From: Actinomyces johnsonii
GTDB taxonomy: Bacteria > Actinomycetota > Actinomycetes > Actinomycetales > Actinomycetaceae
Reading direction: 5' to 3'
DNA length: 64,000 nt
Assembly (NCBI RefSeq): GCF_006546835.1
Contig: NZ_VICB01000005.1
Coordinates: 186,001 to 250,000, forward strand
The notes beneath the pieces are model-generated. The model saw nothing but the letters and a program-made list of their open reading frames with translations, was not told where the DNA came from and ran no database searches. How positions within the stretch are numbered: position 1 is the first letter of the stretch; the number at the start of each line of letters is the position of its first letter. The position numbers and the translations under genes were made by a program. Below are positions 1 through 10,136 of this stretch, piece after piece.

Positions 1-1
1 C

Positions 2-608
<607 letters not shown>

Positions 609-619
<11 letters not shown>

Positions 620-1067
620 GGTCATCAACGAGACCACCACCGTCATCGACGCCGCCGAGTTCGCGGACCTCGCCGACCACGTCCTGACCTCCATGCACGT
701 CAGCCCCGCCGCCGAACTCAACATCATGTTCATCGACCCCGAGCCCATGGAAGAGCTCCACGTGCGCTGGCTCGACCTGCCCGGCCCCACCGACGTCATG
801 AGCTTCCCCATGGACGAGCTACGCCCTGGCTCAGCCGACTCGCCCACCCCCGCCGGGACCCTGGGCGACATCGTCCTGTGCCCGCAGGTCGCCGCCAAGC
901 AGGCCCTGGCCGCCGGGCACTCGGCCGTCGAGGAGATGCTCCTGCTCACCGTCCACGGCATCCTCCACCTCCTGGGCTACGACCACGCCGAGCCCGAGGA
1001 GAAGAAGGAGATGTTCGACCTCCAGCGCCGCCTCCTGCTGACCTTCCTGGCCGAGCGCGGCAAGTGA
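609..1067 (+). CDS. ybeY: Endoribonuclease YbeY (rRNA maturation factor)
   Basis: A 152-residue zinc-dependent endoribonuclease that acts in 16S rRNA 3'-end maturation and ribosome quality control. The family signature [11 protein letters not shown] near the C-terminus supplies the three metal-binding histidines. Length is typical. The ATG at 609 lies inside the end of phoH and follows a GGAGAGG Shine-Dalgarno sequence. It is the second gene of the phoH-ybeY-CNNM-era operon. Confidence 0.96.
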
Positions 1068-1074
1068 GACCCGC

Positions 1075-2361
1075 GTGACCGGAATCCCCACCGCCGCTCT
1101 CATCGCCTGCGCGGTCATCGTCCTGGCCCTGGGTGCCCTCCTGTCAGCCGGCGAGTCCGCCCTCCTGCGCTTCACCCGCGCCGCCGCCGACGACCTCGTC
1201 GAGGAGGGCCGCCGCGGAGCCGCCCGTGTGCGCCACCTCGCCGAGCACCGCACCCGGGTCCTGGCCTCACTCAGCGTCGCCCGCGTCGCCGTCGACATGC
1301 TCGCCGCCGTCCTCATCACCCTGGCCGCCTCCGGGCTCGTGCGCGCCTGGTGGCAGGTCCTGGCCCTGGCCCTGCTGGCCAACATCATCCTGCTGGGCGT
1401 CGTCGTCGGCTTCTCCCCACGTACCTACGGCCGGCGCAACCCCGCCGGTACCCTGCTTGCCTTGGGCGGCCTGCTCACCTGGGTCGACGTCCTGGCCGTC
1501 CCGCAGCGCCGCCTCCTCTCGCGCACCCGCCGCCCCGAGTCCGCTCCCACCGATGCCGAGACCCGCGAGGCCGTCAACGAAGACCTGCGCGAGATGATCG
1601 ACGAGATCGGCGAGACCGACACCATCGAGGACGAGGACCGCGAGATGATGCGCTCGGTCGTCGAGCTCGGCCAGACCCTCGTGCGCGAGGTCATGGTCCC
1701 GCGCACCGACATGGTCACCATCGACGCCCACAAGCCCGCCTCCGCCGCCATGCGCCTATTCATCCGCTCCGGCTACTCACGCGTGCCGGTCATCGGGGAG
1801 GACGCCGACGACGTGCGCGGCATCCTCTACCTCAAGGACGTCCTGCGCCGCCTGGCCGCCCACCCCGAGCACGAGGCCCTCGCCGTGGCCGGATTCGTCC
1901 GGGAGGCCGAGTACGTCCCCGAGATGAAACCCGCCGACGACCTCCTGCGCGAGATGCAGACCGGCCGCTTCCACATGGCCCTGGCCGTCGACGAGTACGG
2001 CGGCACCGCCGGGCTCGTCACCATGGAGGACCTCCTGGAGGAGGTCGTCGGCGAACTCACCGATGAGCACGACCCCGAGCTGCCCGAGGTCGTCGAGGTC
2101 GTCCCCGGCACCTACCGTGTCCCCGCCCGCCTCGCCCTGGACGAGCTCGGCGAGCTCTTCGACCTCGAGATCGACGACGACGACGTCGACACCGCCGGCG
2201 GCCTGCTCACCAAGGCCATCGGCCGCGTCCCCCTGCCCGGCGCCGCCGGAGACATCCAGGGCGTCCACCTCCTGGCCGAGGAGACCGCCGGGCGCCGCCG
2301 CCAGGTGGCCACCATTCTCGCCTCCCGCACACCCGCCCCCGAAGAGGACACCGATGACTGA
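1075..2361 (+). CDS. CNNM/CorC (hemolysin C family) membrane protein with CBS domains
   Basis: A 428-residue membrane protein. The N-terminal ~140 residues form a DUF21-type bundle of hydrophobic helices. The linker [12 protein letters not shown] leads into a CBS pair ([13 protein letters not shown] onward, about residues 200-330), and a CorC_HlyC domain closes the protein. Such proteins are linked to Mg2+/Co2+ efflux or control of divalent-cation transport. The GTG start at 1075 lies 7 bases after the ybeY stop. The gene end overlaps era by 8 bases. Transport direction and ion cannot be told from sequence. Confidence 0.9.
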   Translation: MTGIPTAALIACAVIVLALGALLSAGESALLRFTRAAADDLVEEGRRGAARVRHLAEHRTRVLASLSVARVAVDMLAAVLITLAASGLVRAWWQVLALALLANIILLGVVVGFSPRTYGRRNPAGTLLALGGLLTWVDVLAVPQRRLLSRTRRPESAPTDAETREAVNEDLREMIDEIGETDTIEDEDREMMRSVVELGQTLVREVMVPRTDMVTIDAHKPASAAMRLFIRSGYSRVPVIGEDADDVRGILYLKDVLRRLAAHPEHEALAVAGFVREAEYVPEMKPADDLLREMQTGRFHMALAVDEYGGTAGLVTMEDLLEEVVGELTDEHDPELPEVVEVVPGTYRVPARLALDELGELFDLEIDDDDVDTAGGLLTKAIGRVPLPGAAGDIQGVHLLAEETAGRRRQVATILASRTPAPEEDTDD

Positions 2362-3646
2362 CACCGCCGATCGCACCGAACACACCGCCCCCGCAGCCCG
2401 CGACGACCAGCCCCAGGCGCCCGAGGAAGCCGCCGAGGCGCTCTTAGCCGAGCCCCTCGAGATGCCCGAGCCCGGCCCCGCCCCGGCCGGCTTCCGCTTC
2501 CCCACGGATGCCGAGCTCATGGACGGCCCCAACCCCCTCACTGATCCCGACGAGGACGACGTCGACGACGAGGACGAGACCGGAGACGAGACTGAGGGCG
2601 AGCCCGACGACTCCGACGTCGCCGCCCGGCTGGACGCAGACGGCTTCCCGATCCTGGACGACGAGGACGCCGACTCCGCGCTCGACCCGGCCGAATCGAC
2701 CCGGGGCGAGATCGTCGTCCCCGACTTCCCGGAGGACTTCCGCGCCGGCTTCGCCTGCATCGTGGGACGCCCCAACGCCGGCAAATCCACCCTCACCAAC
2801 GCCATGGTCGGCACCAAGATCGCCATCACCTCCGGGCGCCCCCAGACCACCCGCCACAACGTGCGCGGCGTCATCCACAAGGAGAAAGCGCAGATCGTCC
2901 TGGTCGACACCCCCGGCCTCCACCGACCCCGCACCCTGCTGGGCAAGCGCCTCAACGACCTGGTGCGCGAGACCCTCACCGACGTCGACGTCGTCGTCTT
3001 CTGCATCCCCGCCAACGAGAAGATCGGCCCGGGCGACCGCTTCATCACCCGCGACCTCGCCGAACTGCGCACCCCCGTGGTCGCCGTGGTCACCAAGGCC
3101 GACACCGTTACCCGAGAGGCCCTGGCCGCCCAGCTCCTGGCCGTCGACCAGCTGGGGGAGTGGGCCGACATCGTCCCGGTCTCGGCCAAGCGCGACGAGC
3201 AGATCGACGTCCTGGAGGAGGTCCTGCTGGGGCACATGCCGCTGTCCCCGCCGCTGTACCCCACGGGCGAGATCACCGACGAACCTCAGCAGGTCATGAT
3301 CGCCGAGCTCGTGCGCGAGGCCGCCCTGGAGGGCGTGCGCGACGAACTGCCCCACTCCCTGGCCGTCATCGTCGACGAGATCGCCGACCCCGACGATGAA
3401 CGCGAGGTCGGCCGCATCAAGGGGGTGGGCGGGCGCCTCCAGGTGCGCGTGAGCCTCGTCGTCGAGCGCGACTCCCAGAAGGCCATCGTCATCGGCAAGG
3501 GCGGCCGGCGTCTCAAGGAGGTGGGCGTCAACGCCCGTAAGGGCATCGAGAAGCTGCTGGGCCGCAAGGTCTACCTCGACCTGCACGTGCGCACCGCCAA
3601 GGACTGGCAGTCCGACCCCAAGGCCCTGGCCCGCCTCGGGTTCTAG
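2354..3646 (+). CDS. era: GTPase Era with long acidic N-terminal extension
   Basis: A 430-residue GTPase for 30S subunit assembly. The G domain shows GRPNAGKST (G1), DTPG (G3) and TKAD (G4). It is followed by a C-terminal KH domain with VIGKGGRRLKEVG. The usual Era is about 300 residues; here about 130 residues precede the G domain, very rich in Asp/Glu and Pro (DEDDVDDEDETGDE). The ATG at 2354 sits in the end of the CNNM gene, giving a coupled start. A start further inside would still leave a long extension, because the acidic tract runs almost to the G domain. Confidence 0.93.
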   Translation: MTDTADRTEHTAPAARDDQPQAPEEAAEALLAEPLEMPEPGPAPAGFRFPTDAELMDGPNPLTDPDEDDVDDEDETGDETEGEPDDSDVAARLDADGFPILDDEDADSALDPAESTRGEIVVPDFPEDFRAGFACIVGRPNAGKSTLTNAMVGTKIAITSGRPQTTRHNVRGVIHKEKAQIVLVDTPGLHRPRTLLGKRLNDLVRETLTDVDVVVFCIPANEKIGPGDRFITRDLAELRTPVVAVVTKADTVTREALAAQLLAVDQLGEWADIVPVSAKRDEQIDVLEEVLLGHMPLSPPLYPTGEITDEPQQVMIAELVREAALEGVRDELPHSLAVIVDEIADPDDEREVGRIKGVGGRLQVRVSLVVERDSQKAIVIGKGGRRLKEVGVNARKGIEKLLGRKVYLDLHVRTAKDWQSDPKALARLGF

Positions 3647-3820
3647 GATTCCCGGTTTCCCACAGGGGAGGCCGAGACCCGCCGCCGCTCCTGCGGGAAC
3701 ACCGTGGGCGACGACGGACCGCCATAGGACCCGTCTAACGCTTGCTTAGGACTTAAGTGTCTTGCGGAATGCCAGCGGCTCGTGTTGCGAATCGGTCGCG
3801 CACAAAGGGTGTTGTACCGC

Positions 3821-3833
3821 ACACTATGAGTGT
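3821..3833. promoter_or_regulatory. Inverted repeat upstream of putA
   Basis: ACACT-ATG-AGTGT, a perfect 5-bp inverted repeat 31 bases before the putA start. It is a possible operator or -10 region element. The 218-base gap between era and putA holds no other recognisable element, and no clear -35/-10 pair could be set. Confidence 0.25.
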
Positions 3834-3864
3834 CTGATACCGATCCGAGTCTGGAGGCCCACGC

Positions 3865-6800
3865 ATGCCGAACACCGCCGTTCCCAGCCCGCCCCAACGC
3901 ACTGACGCGCCCACTGAAAGGCGCCGCTGCCCCGATGACCTGTGGCAACTCGGGGAGAAGGCCGTCGCCCGAGCGCGCCGATGGGCTGACGAGTCGGCCT
4001 CCGAGCCCACACCCCGCTCGGCCAAGCTCCTGTCCCGTATCCTCGCCGACCCCGACGGCCTGACCTTCACCACCCGCTTTGTCGACGACGTCGTGCGCCC
4101 GACGGATCTCGACGTCGCCGGCGACGCCCTCAAGCGCCTGTCCGCAGGCCGCACAGACTTCCTGCCTCCCGCCCTGGCCGGGGCCATGGGCATGGGGTCG
4201 ACGGCCTCCCGCCTCGCCCCGCGCACGGTCACGGCCATCGCTCGGAGGGTCTTCCGGGAGATCGTCGGCGACCTCGTCGTCGACGCTACCGACAAGAGAC
4301 TGGGCCCGGCGCTCGCCCGCCTGCGCAAGGGCGGCAACCGCCTCAACGTCAACCTCCTGGGCGAAGCCGTCCTGGGGGAGAAGGAGGCCGCCCGCCGCCT
4401 GGCCGAGGTCTCCCGCCTGGTGACCCGCGACGACGTCGACTACGTCTCGGTCAAGGTCTCCGCCGTCACCGGACCGCACAATCCATGGGGCTTCGAGGAG
4501 GTTGTCGCCCACGGTGTCCAGGCCTTCCTGCCCCTCTACCGCCTGGCCCGCGACCATGGCACCTTCCTCAACCTGGACATGGAGGACTACAAGGACCTGG
4601 ACCTGACGATCGCCGTGTTCACCGCGATCCTCGACCAGGAGGACATGCGCGGCTACGAGGCCGGCATCGTCCTGCAGGCCTACCTGCCCGACTCCCTGGG
4701 TGCCATGCAGCGCCTCCAGGAGTGGGCCTCCCGGCGCGTGGCCGCGGGCGGTTCGCGCATCAAGGTCCGCGTTGTCAAGGGCGCCAACTTGTCTATGGAG
4801 AAGGTCGACGCAGAGATCCACGGCTGGGAGCTGACCACCTGGCCCTCCAAACAGGCCACCGACACCAACTACAAGCGCATGCTCTCCTGGGCGATGACGC
4901 CCGAGCGCACCCGCGCGATCCGCCTGGGGGTGGCAGGCCAGAACCTGTTCGACATCGCCTTCGCCTACGAGCTGCGCGCCGCGCGCGGTGTCGAGGACAG
5001 CGTCGAGTTCGAGATGCTCTCCGGGATGGCCACCGGTCTGCAAGAGGTCGTGCGCCGCGACACCGGCCACCTGCTGCTCTACGTGCCCGTCGTCGACCCC
5101 CACGAGTTCGACGTCGCCATCTCCTACCTGGTGCGCCGCCTGGAGGAAAACGCAGCACCCGAGAACTTCATGTCCGGCGTCTTCGACCTGGCCGCTGACG
5201 AGGCGGTCTTCGACCGCGAGCGCGACCGCTTCCTGGCCGCCCTGGCCGATCTCGACCCGGACGCCCCGGTGCCCGAGCCCAACCGCCGCCAGGACCGCCT
5301 GGCCGAGCGGGAGGCCGGCGTGCCCGAGGAAACCGGCACCCTGGAGGAGCGCGCACACCGCCGCTTCGTCTCCGAGCCGGACTCCGACCCCGCCCTGGCC
5401 GCCAACCGCCAGTGGGCCCGGGACATCGCCGCCGCTATCCCGGACTCCACGCGGGGCATGGCCGAGGTGGAGGCCGGAGCCGCCCGCCTGGCCACGAACG
5501 CCGCGGTGGACACCCTCGTGGCCGCCACGGCCGAGGCTGCCGGCGTCTGGCAGTCCCTGGACCCGGCCGAGCGGGCCGCGGCCCTGCACCGGGTCGGCGA
5601 CGTCCTGGCCGCCCGGCGCGCCGAGCTCATCGAGGTCGCCGGCTCCGAGGCCGGCAAGACCATCGACCAGTCCGACCCGGAGGTCAGCGAGGCCATCGAC
5701 TTCTGTCACCACTACGCCGAGTCCTCTTTGCTCCTGCACGATAGCGAGCACATGGTCGGGGCGCGCTTCGCCCCGGTGGACGTCACCGTGGTGGCCTCCC
5801 CTTGGAACTTCCCGCTGGCCATCCCCACCGGGGGCGTGGCCGCGGCCCTGGCGGCAGGCAGCGCCGTCATCCTCAAGCCCGCCCCGCCCGCGAGGCGCTG
5901 CGCGGCCGAGCTCGTGAGCGCTTTCCATGACGCCGGGATCCCCGAGGACCTCGTGGTGCTCGCCCCGCTGGAGGACGGCGACGTCTCGCGCCACCTGGTG
6001 ACCCACAAGGATGTCGACCGCGTGGTTCTCACCGGCTCCTACGACACCGCCCGCCTCTTCCGCTCCTGGAAGCCGGATATGCACCTGCTGGGGGAGACCA
6101 GCGGCAAGAACGCCATCATCGTCACCCCCTCGGCCGACCCCGATATCGCCGTGCGCGACGCCGTCTACTCGGCCTTCGCCCACGCCGGTCAGAAGTGCTC
6201 GGCCTCCTCCCTGCTGGTCCTGGTCTCCTCGGCCAGCACCTCCGAGCGCATCGCCCGCCAGCTCGTGGACGCCACCGCCTCCCTGCGGGTGCGCCTGCCG
6301 CTGTCCCTGGACTCCCAGATGGGGCCCGTCGTCGTGCCCGACGACGAGAAGGCCGTGCGCGGCCTGACCACCCTGGGATCGGGCGAGCACTGGGTCCTCA
6401 AGCCCCGCTACCTGGGGGACGGGCTATGGACGCCCGGCATTCGGGCCGGGGTCGTGCCCGGCAGCGAGTTCCACCTCACCGAGTACTTCGCCCCCGTCAT
6501 CGGCGTCATGCGCGTGGACACGCTTCAGGAGGCCATCGAGGCGGTCAATGCCGTCGACTACGGGCTCACCTCCGGGCTGCAGACCTTGGACGCCACCGAG
6601 CTGGCGATCTGGCTCGAGGGAGTCCAGGCCGGCAACCTCTACGTCAACCGCGGGATCACCGGGGCGATCGTGCGCCGCCAGCCCTTCGGCGGCTGGAAGC
6701 GCTCGGCCATCGGCTCCACCACCAAGGCGGGCGGCCCCTCCTACCTGCTGGGGCTGGGGGAGGTCGAGCCCGCCCGCGGCAAGGACAAGGGGGAGCCCGG

Positions 6801-7449
6801 TGGCCCGGGCGACCAGGGGACCTCTGCCCTCGACCCGCGTGTGGCCAGCCTCTGCGACGCCGTCAGCGGTCAGCTGGACGCCGCCGATCTGGCTGAGCTG
6901 CGCCGCGCCATGGTGGCCGACGCCTCCGCCTGGAGAGCCGGTTACGGCGCCAACCGCGACGTGACGGGCCTGGCCTGCGAACGAAACATCCTGCGCTACC
7001 GGGCAGTCGACGTCGTCGTGCGCGCCGGGCAGGGAACCGCCCTGGCCGACCTCGTACGCGTCATGGCGGCCGGGGTGCGCGCCAGCGGCTTCATCAGCCT
7101 GTCGGTTGCGGACCGGTTGCCCCAGCCGTTGCAGAACGCGCTGCTGGCCGCAGGCGTCCAGGTGGCGGTCGAGGATCAGGGTGCCTGGGACGCCCGCCTG
7201 GCCGAGCTGTCCGCCTCCGGCGGACTGGGTACGCGCGTGCGCGTCATAGGTCCGCGTGAGCAGACCTCAGCCGCCCGCTGGAGCCACGCCAGCCGGATCA
7301 CCGGTGGGAGCCCCGATATCGCCCTGTACACGGGCGCCGTGACGGCCTGCCCGCACTCCGAGCTGCTGCCCTTCCTGCGCGAGCAGGCGGTGGCCATCAC
7401 CAACCACCGCTTCGGCACCCCTCTCGACCTGGCCGAAGGCCTCCTGTAG
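3865..7449 (+). CDS. putA: Bifunctional proline dehydrogenase / L-glutamate gamma-semialdehyde dehydrogenase
   Basis: A 1194-residue enzyme that oxidises proline to glutamate. The N-terminal half is the FAD proline dehydrogenase barrel (YVSVKVSAV, LNLDMEDYKDL, DTNYKRML). The middle to C-terminal part is an aldehyde dehydrogenase with VASPWNFPLAIPTGG, LLGETSGKNAI and the catalytic cysteine in HAGQKCSASS. The last ~200 residues resemble the C-terminal extension of long PutA proteins. No ribbon-helix-helix DNA-binding domain is visible. The ATG at 3865 follows GGAGG by 8 bases. It is monocistronic and ends at a strong hairpin. Confidence 0.95.
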   Translation: MPNTAVPSPPQRTDAPTERRRCPDDLWQLGEKAVARARRWADESASEPTPRSAKLLSRILADPDGLTFTTRFVDDVVRPTDLDVAGDALKRLSAGRTDFLPPALAGAMGMGSTASRLAPRTVTAIARRVFREIVGDLVVDATDKRLGPALARLRKGGNRLNVNLLGEAVLGEKEAARRLAEVSRLVTRDDVDYVSVKVSAVTGPHNPWGFEEVVAHGVQAFLPLYRLARDHGTFLNLDMEDYKDLDLTIAVFTAILDQEDMRGYEAGIVLQAYLPDSLGAMQRLQEWASRRVAAGGSRIKVRVVKGANLSMEKVDAEIHGWELTTWPSKQATDTNYKRMLSWAMTPERTRAIRLGVAGQNLFDIAFAYELRAARGVEDSVEFEMLSGMATGLQEVVRRDTGHLLLYVPVVDPHEFDVAISYLVRRLEENAAPENFMSGVFDLAADEAVFDRERDRFLAALADLDPDAPVPEPNRRQDRLAEREAGVPEETGTLEERAHRRFVSEPDSDPALAANRQWARDIAAAIPDSTRGMAEVEAGAARLATNAAVDTLVAATAEAAGVWQSLDPAERAAALHRVGDVLAARRAELIEVAGSEAGKTIDQSDPEVSEAIDFCHHYAESSLLLHDSEHMVGARFAPVDVTVVASPWNFPLAIPTGGVAAALAAGSAVILKPAPPARRCAAELVSAFHDAGIPEDLVVLAPLEDGDVSRHLVTHKDVDRVVLTGSYDTARLFRSWKPDMHLLGETSGKNAIIVTPSADPDIAVRDAVYSAFAHAGQKCSASSLLVLVSSASTSERIARQLVDATASLRVRLPLSLDSQMGPVVVPDDEKAVRGLTTLGSGEHWVLKPRYLGDGLWTPGIRAGVVPGSEFHLTEYFAPVIGVMRVDTLQEAIEAVNAVDYGLTSGLQTLDATELAIWLEGVQAGNLYVNRGITGAIVRRQPFGGWKRSAIGSTTKAGGPSYLLGLGEVEPARGKDKGEPGGPGDQGTSALDPRVASLCDAVSGQLDAADLAELRRAMVADASAWRAGYGANRDVTGLACERNILRYRAVDVVVRAGQGTALADLVRVMAAGVRASGFISLSVADRLPQPLQNALLAAGVQVAVEDQGAWDARLAELSASGGLGTRVRVIGPREQTSAARWSHASRITGGSPDIALYTGAVTACPHSELLPFLREQAVAITNHRFGTPLDLAEGLL

Positions 7450-7500
7450 GCCGGCCGGCGCCGCGGCGCCGGATCGGGACCGAGTGGTAGAGCCGGTCAC

Positions 7501-7539
7501 CGTGTGGTGCCCTCCCCGTTCCGGGGAGGGCTCCACACG
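7501..7539. terminator. Hairpin terminator between convergent putA and MFS genes
   Basis: An 18-bp stem (7501-7518 with 7522-7539, one mismatch) around a 3-base loop. There is no U-tract. Its position between convergent genes suggests it serves both strands. Confidence 0.75.
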
Positions 7540-7585
7540 GCTTCCATATCGCAAGGGATCAGGGGGGACGGGACGGAGACAGGAC

Positions 7586-9022
7586 TCAGGCGTCCTGCGG
7601 TAACGCCTTGGCTGGATCGGGCATCGTCACCGAGGCGATGCCGGCGAGTCCGTATGCCACGATAGGCACCCGCAGAGCGGTTGTGACGGCGTCGCGGGCG
7701 TCGGCCGTGTCCTGAAGGATTCCGAAGAACACTGCCCCGGCAAGAGCGACTCCGAGCACCATACCGATCTGACCGAAGGTGGTCAGGGTGCCGGATGCCG
7801 CTCCGGCGTCCTGGGTGGGCACCGACTCAAGCGTGATACTCGTCAGCGGCATGATGAGGGTCATCAGCCCGGCTCCCGTCAGCGCCAGCGGGGCGGTGAG
7901 GTCCCAGCCCGTCAGGGACGCTCCGGCGGTCCAGATCGTCCACAAGACCCAGGTCAGCGCAGCTGCTTGCACTAGCCCGCCGAGCAACACGGCCCACTTG
8001 CCGATCCGCCTCGTGGCGAGGATCGCCAAGGGCGTGGCCACCATGGAGCCCAGTGCGAAAGGCAGAAGCGTGAGCCCTGCCGCCAATGCGGTGAAGCCGA
8101 GTGCGCTCTGAACGTAGTACAGCAGGATGAGCACGTACCCGCCGTTGCCGATCGACGAGAGCACCTGCACCAGTTGTCCGCTCGCAAAGCCTCGATCGCG
8201 AAACAGTGGGAGCGGCAGCAGCGGGGATCCGTGAGCCTTGAGCATGCGCCTCTGCTGCCACGCGAATGCGGCGATGACGAGGGGAGCCGCTGTCAGCATG
8301 GCCCAGATCCACCATGCCCACCCCGCGGCGCGGCCGTCGGTGAGCGGGAAGACGACCAGGAAGACGCCGAGACCGCCCAGCAGCACCCCGACCAGATCGG
8401 GCTTGAGCGGATGTTCCGAACGACTCCTCGGTACGAACAGGAGCGCCGCAGCGACAAGCACGACTCCGACCGGCACGTTGACGAGGAAGATGCTGCGCCA
8501 GCCCATACCAAGAAGGTCGGCCGTGACGAGCCAGCCGCCGAGGATCAGTCCCCCGATGGCCCCCAGCGAGCTCAGCGCTCCAATGATGCCCAGGACGGGG
8601 GCGCGCTCCTCCGGCGCGAACATCACCTGCACGCTGGAGAGCACCTGGGGCACCATGATCCCGGCGAACCCGCCCTGGAGCACGCGGGCCGCGACGAGCA
8701 GGTCGCCTGTCTGCGACAGCGCCGCCCCGAGGGAGGCGAGGGTGAATCCCACGATCCCGATCACGAAGATGCGCCGGTGCCCGAAGATATCGCCCAGCCG
8801 TCCGCCCGTGAGAAGCAGCGTCGCGAACGCGATGACGTAACCGGCGAGAGTCCACTCCAGCTGTTCCGGTGTCGCATGGAGGTCCTTGCCGATCGTGGGC
8901 AGTGCGACGTTGGTGATCGTCGAGTCCATCAGATCCATGAACGTGGCCACCATGAGCACGGTAGTGGCGACGGCGCGTGACCTTGTGGCGCCTCGGTCCG
9001 GGGAGCTTTCCTCGTTCTTCAT
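7586..9022 (-). CDS. MFS drug-resistance transporter, DHA2 (14-helix) family
   Basis: A 478-residue inner-membrane antiporter of the EmrB/QacA type. It opens with the family's MDLMDSTITNVALPTI motif (D in helix 1) and has the loop 2-3 motif GGRLGDIFGHRR. Hydrophobicity suggests about 14 helices. The start at 9022 follows GAGAGGA. It is divergent from a TetR regulator, and the shared intergenic region carries paired palindromes, so substrate-induced derepression is likely. The substrate is unknown. Confidence 0.9.
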   Translation of the reverse strand: MKNEESSPDRGATRSRAVATTVLMVATFMDLMDSTITNVALPTIGKDLHATPEQLEWTLAGYVIAFATLLLTGGRLGDIFGHRRIFVIGIVGFTLASLGAALSQTGDLLVAARVLQGGFAGIMVPQVLSSVQVMFAPEERAPVLGIIGALSSLGAIGGLILGGWLVTADLLGMGWRSIFLVNVPVGVVLVAAALLFVPRSRSEHPLKPDLVGVLLGGLGVFLVVFPLTDGRAAGWAWWIWAMLTAAPLVIAAFAWQQRRMLKAHGSPLLPLPLFRDRGFASGQLVQVLSSIGNGGYVLILLYYVQSALGFTALAAGLTLLPFALGSMVATPLAILATRRIGKWAVLLGGLVQAAALTWVLWTIWTAGASLTGWDLTAPLALTGAGLMTLIMPLTSITLESVPTQDAGAASGTLTTFGQIGMVLGVALAGAVFFGILQDTADARDAVTTALRVPIVAYGLAGIASVTMPDPAKALPQDA

Positions 9023-9050
9023 GCTGTTGTCCTCTCATGACTCTGAAATA

Positions 9051-9063
9051 TGTACGCCGTACA
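9051..9063. promoter_or_regulatory. Palindromic operator 1 between MFS and TetR genes
   Basis: TGTAC-GCC-GTACA, a perfect inverted repeat with core GTAC-N3-GTAC. The same core recurs 24 bases downstream. It is the probable TetR-family binding site. Confidence 0.6.
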
Positions 9064-9075
9064 CGTTGATCATGA

Positions 9076-9086
9076 GTACACTGTAC
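9076..9086. promoter_or_regulatory. Palindromic operator 2 between MFS and TetR genes
   Basis: GTAC-ACT-GTAC, the second copy of the GTAC-N3-GTAC core. The 24-base spacing places the two copies on nearly the same helix face, as is common for regulators binding as paired dimers. Confidence 0.55.
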
Positions 9087-9136
9087 GCATGTGTTGTGGT
9101 CGGAGCAATCCGATCCCCAGTGGACGAGGAGGGAAA

Positions 9137-9886
9137 GTGGCGCACACCGATCCGGACGCCCCGCCCAAGTGGGTGCGGTGGCTCTGGGAAGTCAATGCAT
9201 CCGAAGCGGCGGAAGAACGGGAGGGGGGCAAAGGGCTGGACATCGGCAAGATCGTCCGTGCGGGTGTCGCGCTCGCGGACGATGAAGGTCTGGAAGGCGT
9301 GTCGGTGCGCAAGCTCGCCCAGCGTCTGGGCGTGAGCACGATGGCGGCGTATCGGCACATCAGCTCCCGGGACGAGGTCATCGCCGCCATGGTCGATGTC
9401 GCCTTCGGACCGCCTCCGGCCCTTTCGGATCTTTCTGAGGACTGGTCGGGCGGACTGCGCCGCTGGGCGCTGGCCGTCTACGCCCGCTATGACGCGCACC
9501 CCTGGCTCCTGGACGCCCCGGTCCACGGCATGCCAACCGGGCCGCATCGTCTGCGATGGATGGAAGTAGTCCTTCGGGTGCTCGCCGGTGCGGGGCTCGA
9601 TCTGCAGGAGCGGCTCAATGCTGCGCTGCTTATCGACGGACATGTGCGCACCGTCGCCGCGCTGAAGCGCTCTCTGGCGACCGCGGTGCACGATGCGCGC
9701 CGCGGTGCATCCGCGAACTGGCTCCTGACCCGCCTCGAAGCCGACGGCCTGGCCACCATGGCGCAGGTGCTCAAGGCCGGAGCTCTCGATGATGGGCAGG
9801 GGTACGAGCTCGACTACGGCCTCGATCGGATCATCGCTGGAATCGAGGCCGATAGCACCTCAGGTAACGGCCGGTCCGCGGGGTAG
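9137..9886 (+). CDS. TetR/AcrR family transcriptional regulator
   Basis: A 249-residue repressor. The helix-turn-helix spans about residues 35-80 (GVSVRKLAQRLGVSTMAAYRHISSRDE in pieces). The C-terminal part resembles the tetracycline-repressor-like ligand domain (DAHPWLLD, RWMEVVLRVLAGAGLD). GTG 9137 was chosen because GAGGAGGG precedes it by a few bases. An in-frame start further upstream would lie in the operator region. It probably controls the divergent MFS pump and itself. Confidence 0.88.
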   Translation: MAHTDPDAPPKWVRWLWEVNASEAAEEREGGKGLDIGKIVRAGVALADDEGLEGVSVRKLAQRLGVSTMAAYRHISSRDEVIAAMVDVAFGPPPALSDLSEDWSGGLRRWALAVYARYDAHPWLLDAPVHGMPTGPHRLRWMEVVLRVLAGAGLDLQERLNAALLIDGHVRTVAALKRSLATAVHDARRGASANWLLTRLEADGLATMAQVLKAGALDDGQGYELDYGLDRIIAGIEADSTSGNGRSAG

Positions 9887-9909
9887 AGCGTGAGGGTGGG
9901 GGCGGTGCC

Positions 9910-10134
9910 TCACGTCAGTCGGGGGAACTCCTCAAGGGAGAAAACCGACTCCACGGGCACGTCGAAGTAGCGGGCGATGCGCAGGGCCAGGTGCAGCGAG
10001 GGCGCATACTCGCCGCGCTCGAGGTAGCCCACCGTCTGGTAGTGGACGCCGAGTGCCTCGGCGAGCCCGCGGCGGCTCACCCGGCGGTCGGCGCGCAGGA
10101 CCGCGATCCGGTTGTGGACGACGTCGTCGGACAT
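9910..10134 (-). CDS. Small XRE-family (Cro/CI-type) regulator
   Basis: 74 residues, essentially one helix-turn-helix domain: RIAVLRADRRVSRRGLAEALGV, then the recognition part HYQTVGYLERGEYAPS, and the C-terminal DVPVESVFSLEEF typical of YozG/HTH_3 mini-regulators. The ATG at 10134 starts 2 bases after the permease stop (TGACGATG), so it is the last gene of the ABC operon. It probably acts on the palindrome upstream of the ATPase gene. Confidence 0.87.
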   Translation of the reverse strand: MSDDVVHNRIAVLRADRRVSRRGLAEALGVHYQTVGYLERGEYAPSLHLALRIARYFDVPVESVFSLEEFPRLT

Positions 10135-10136
10135 CG

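Noticed and set aside
3643-6390. A 915-codon open frame on the minus strand opposite era end and putA
   Set aside because: It is a mirror of the high-GC codon pattern of putA. The translation is low-complexity Gly/Val/Arg/Asp-rich and has no domain. Many similar antisense frames occur opposite real genes throughout the window.
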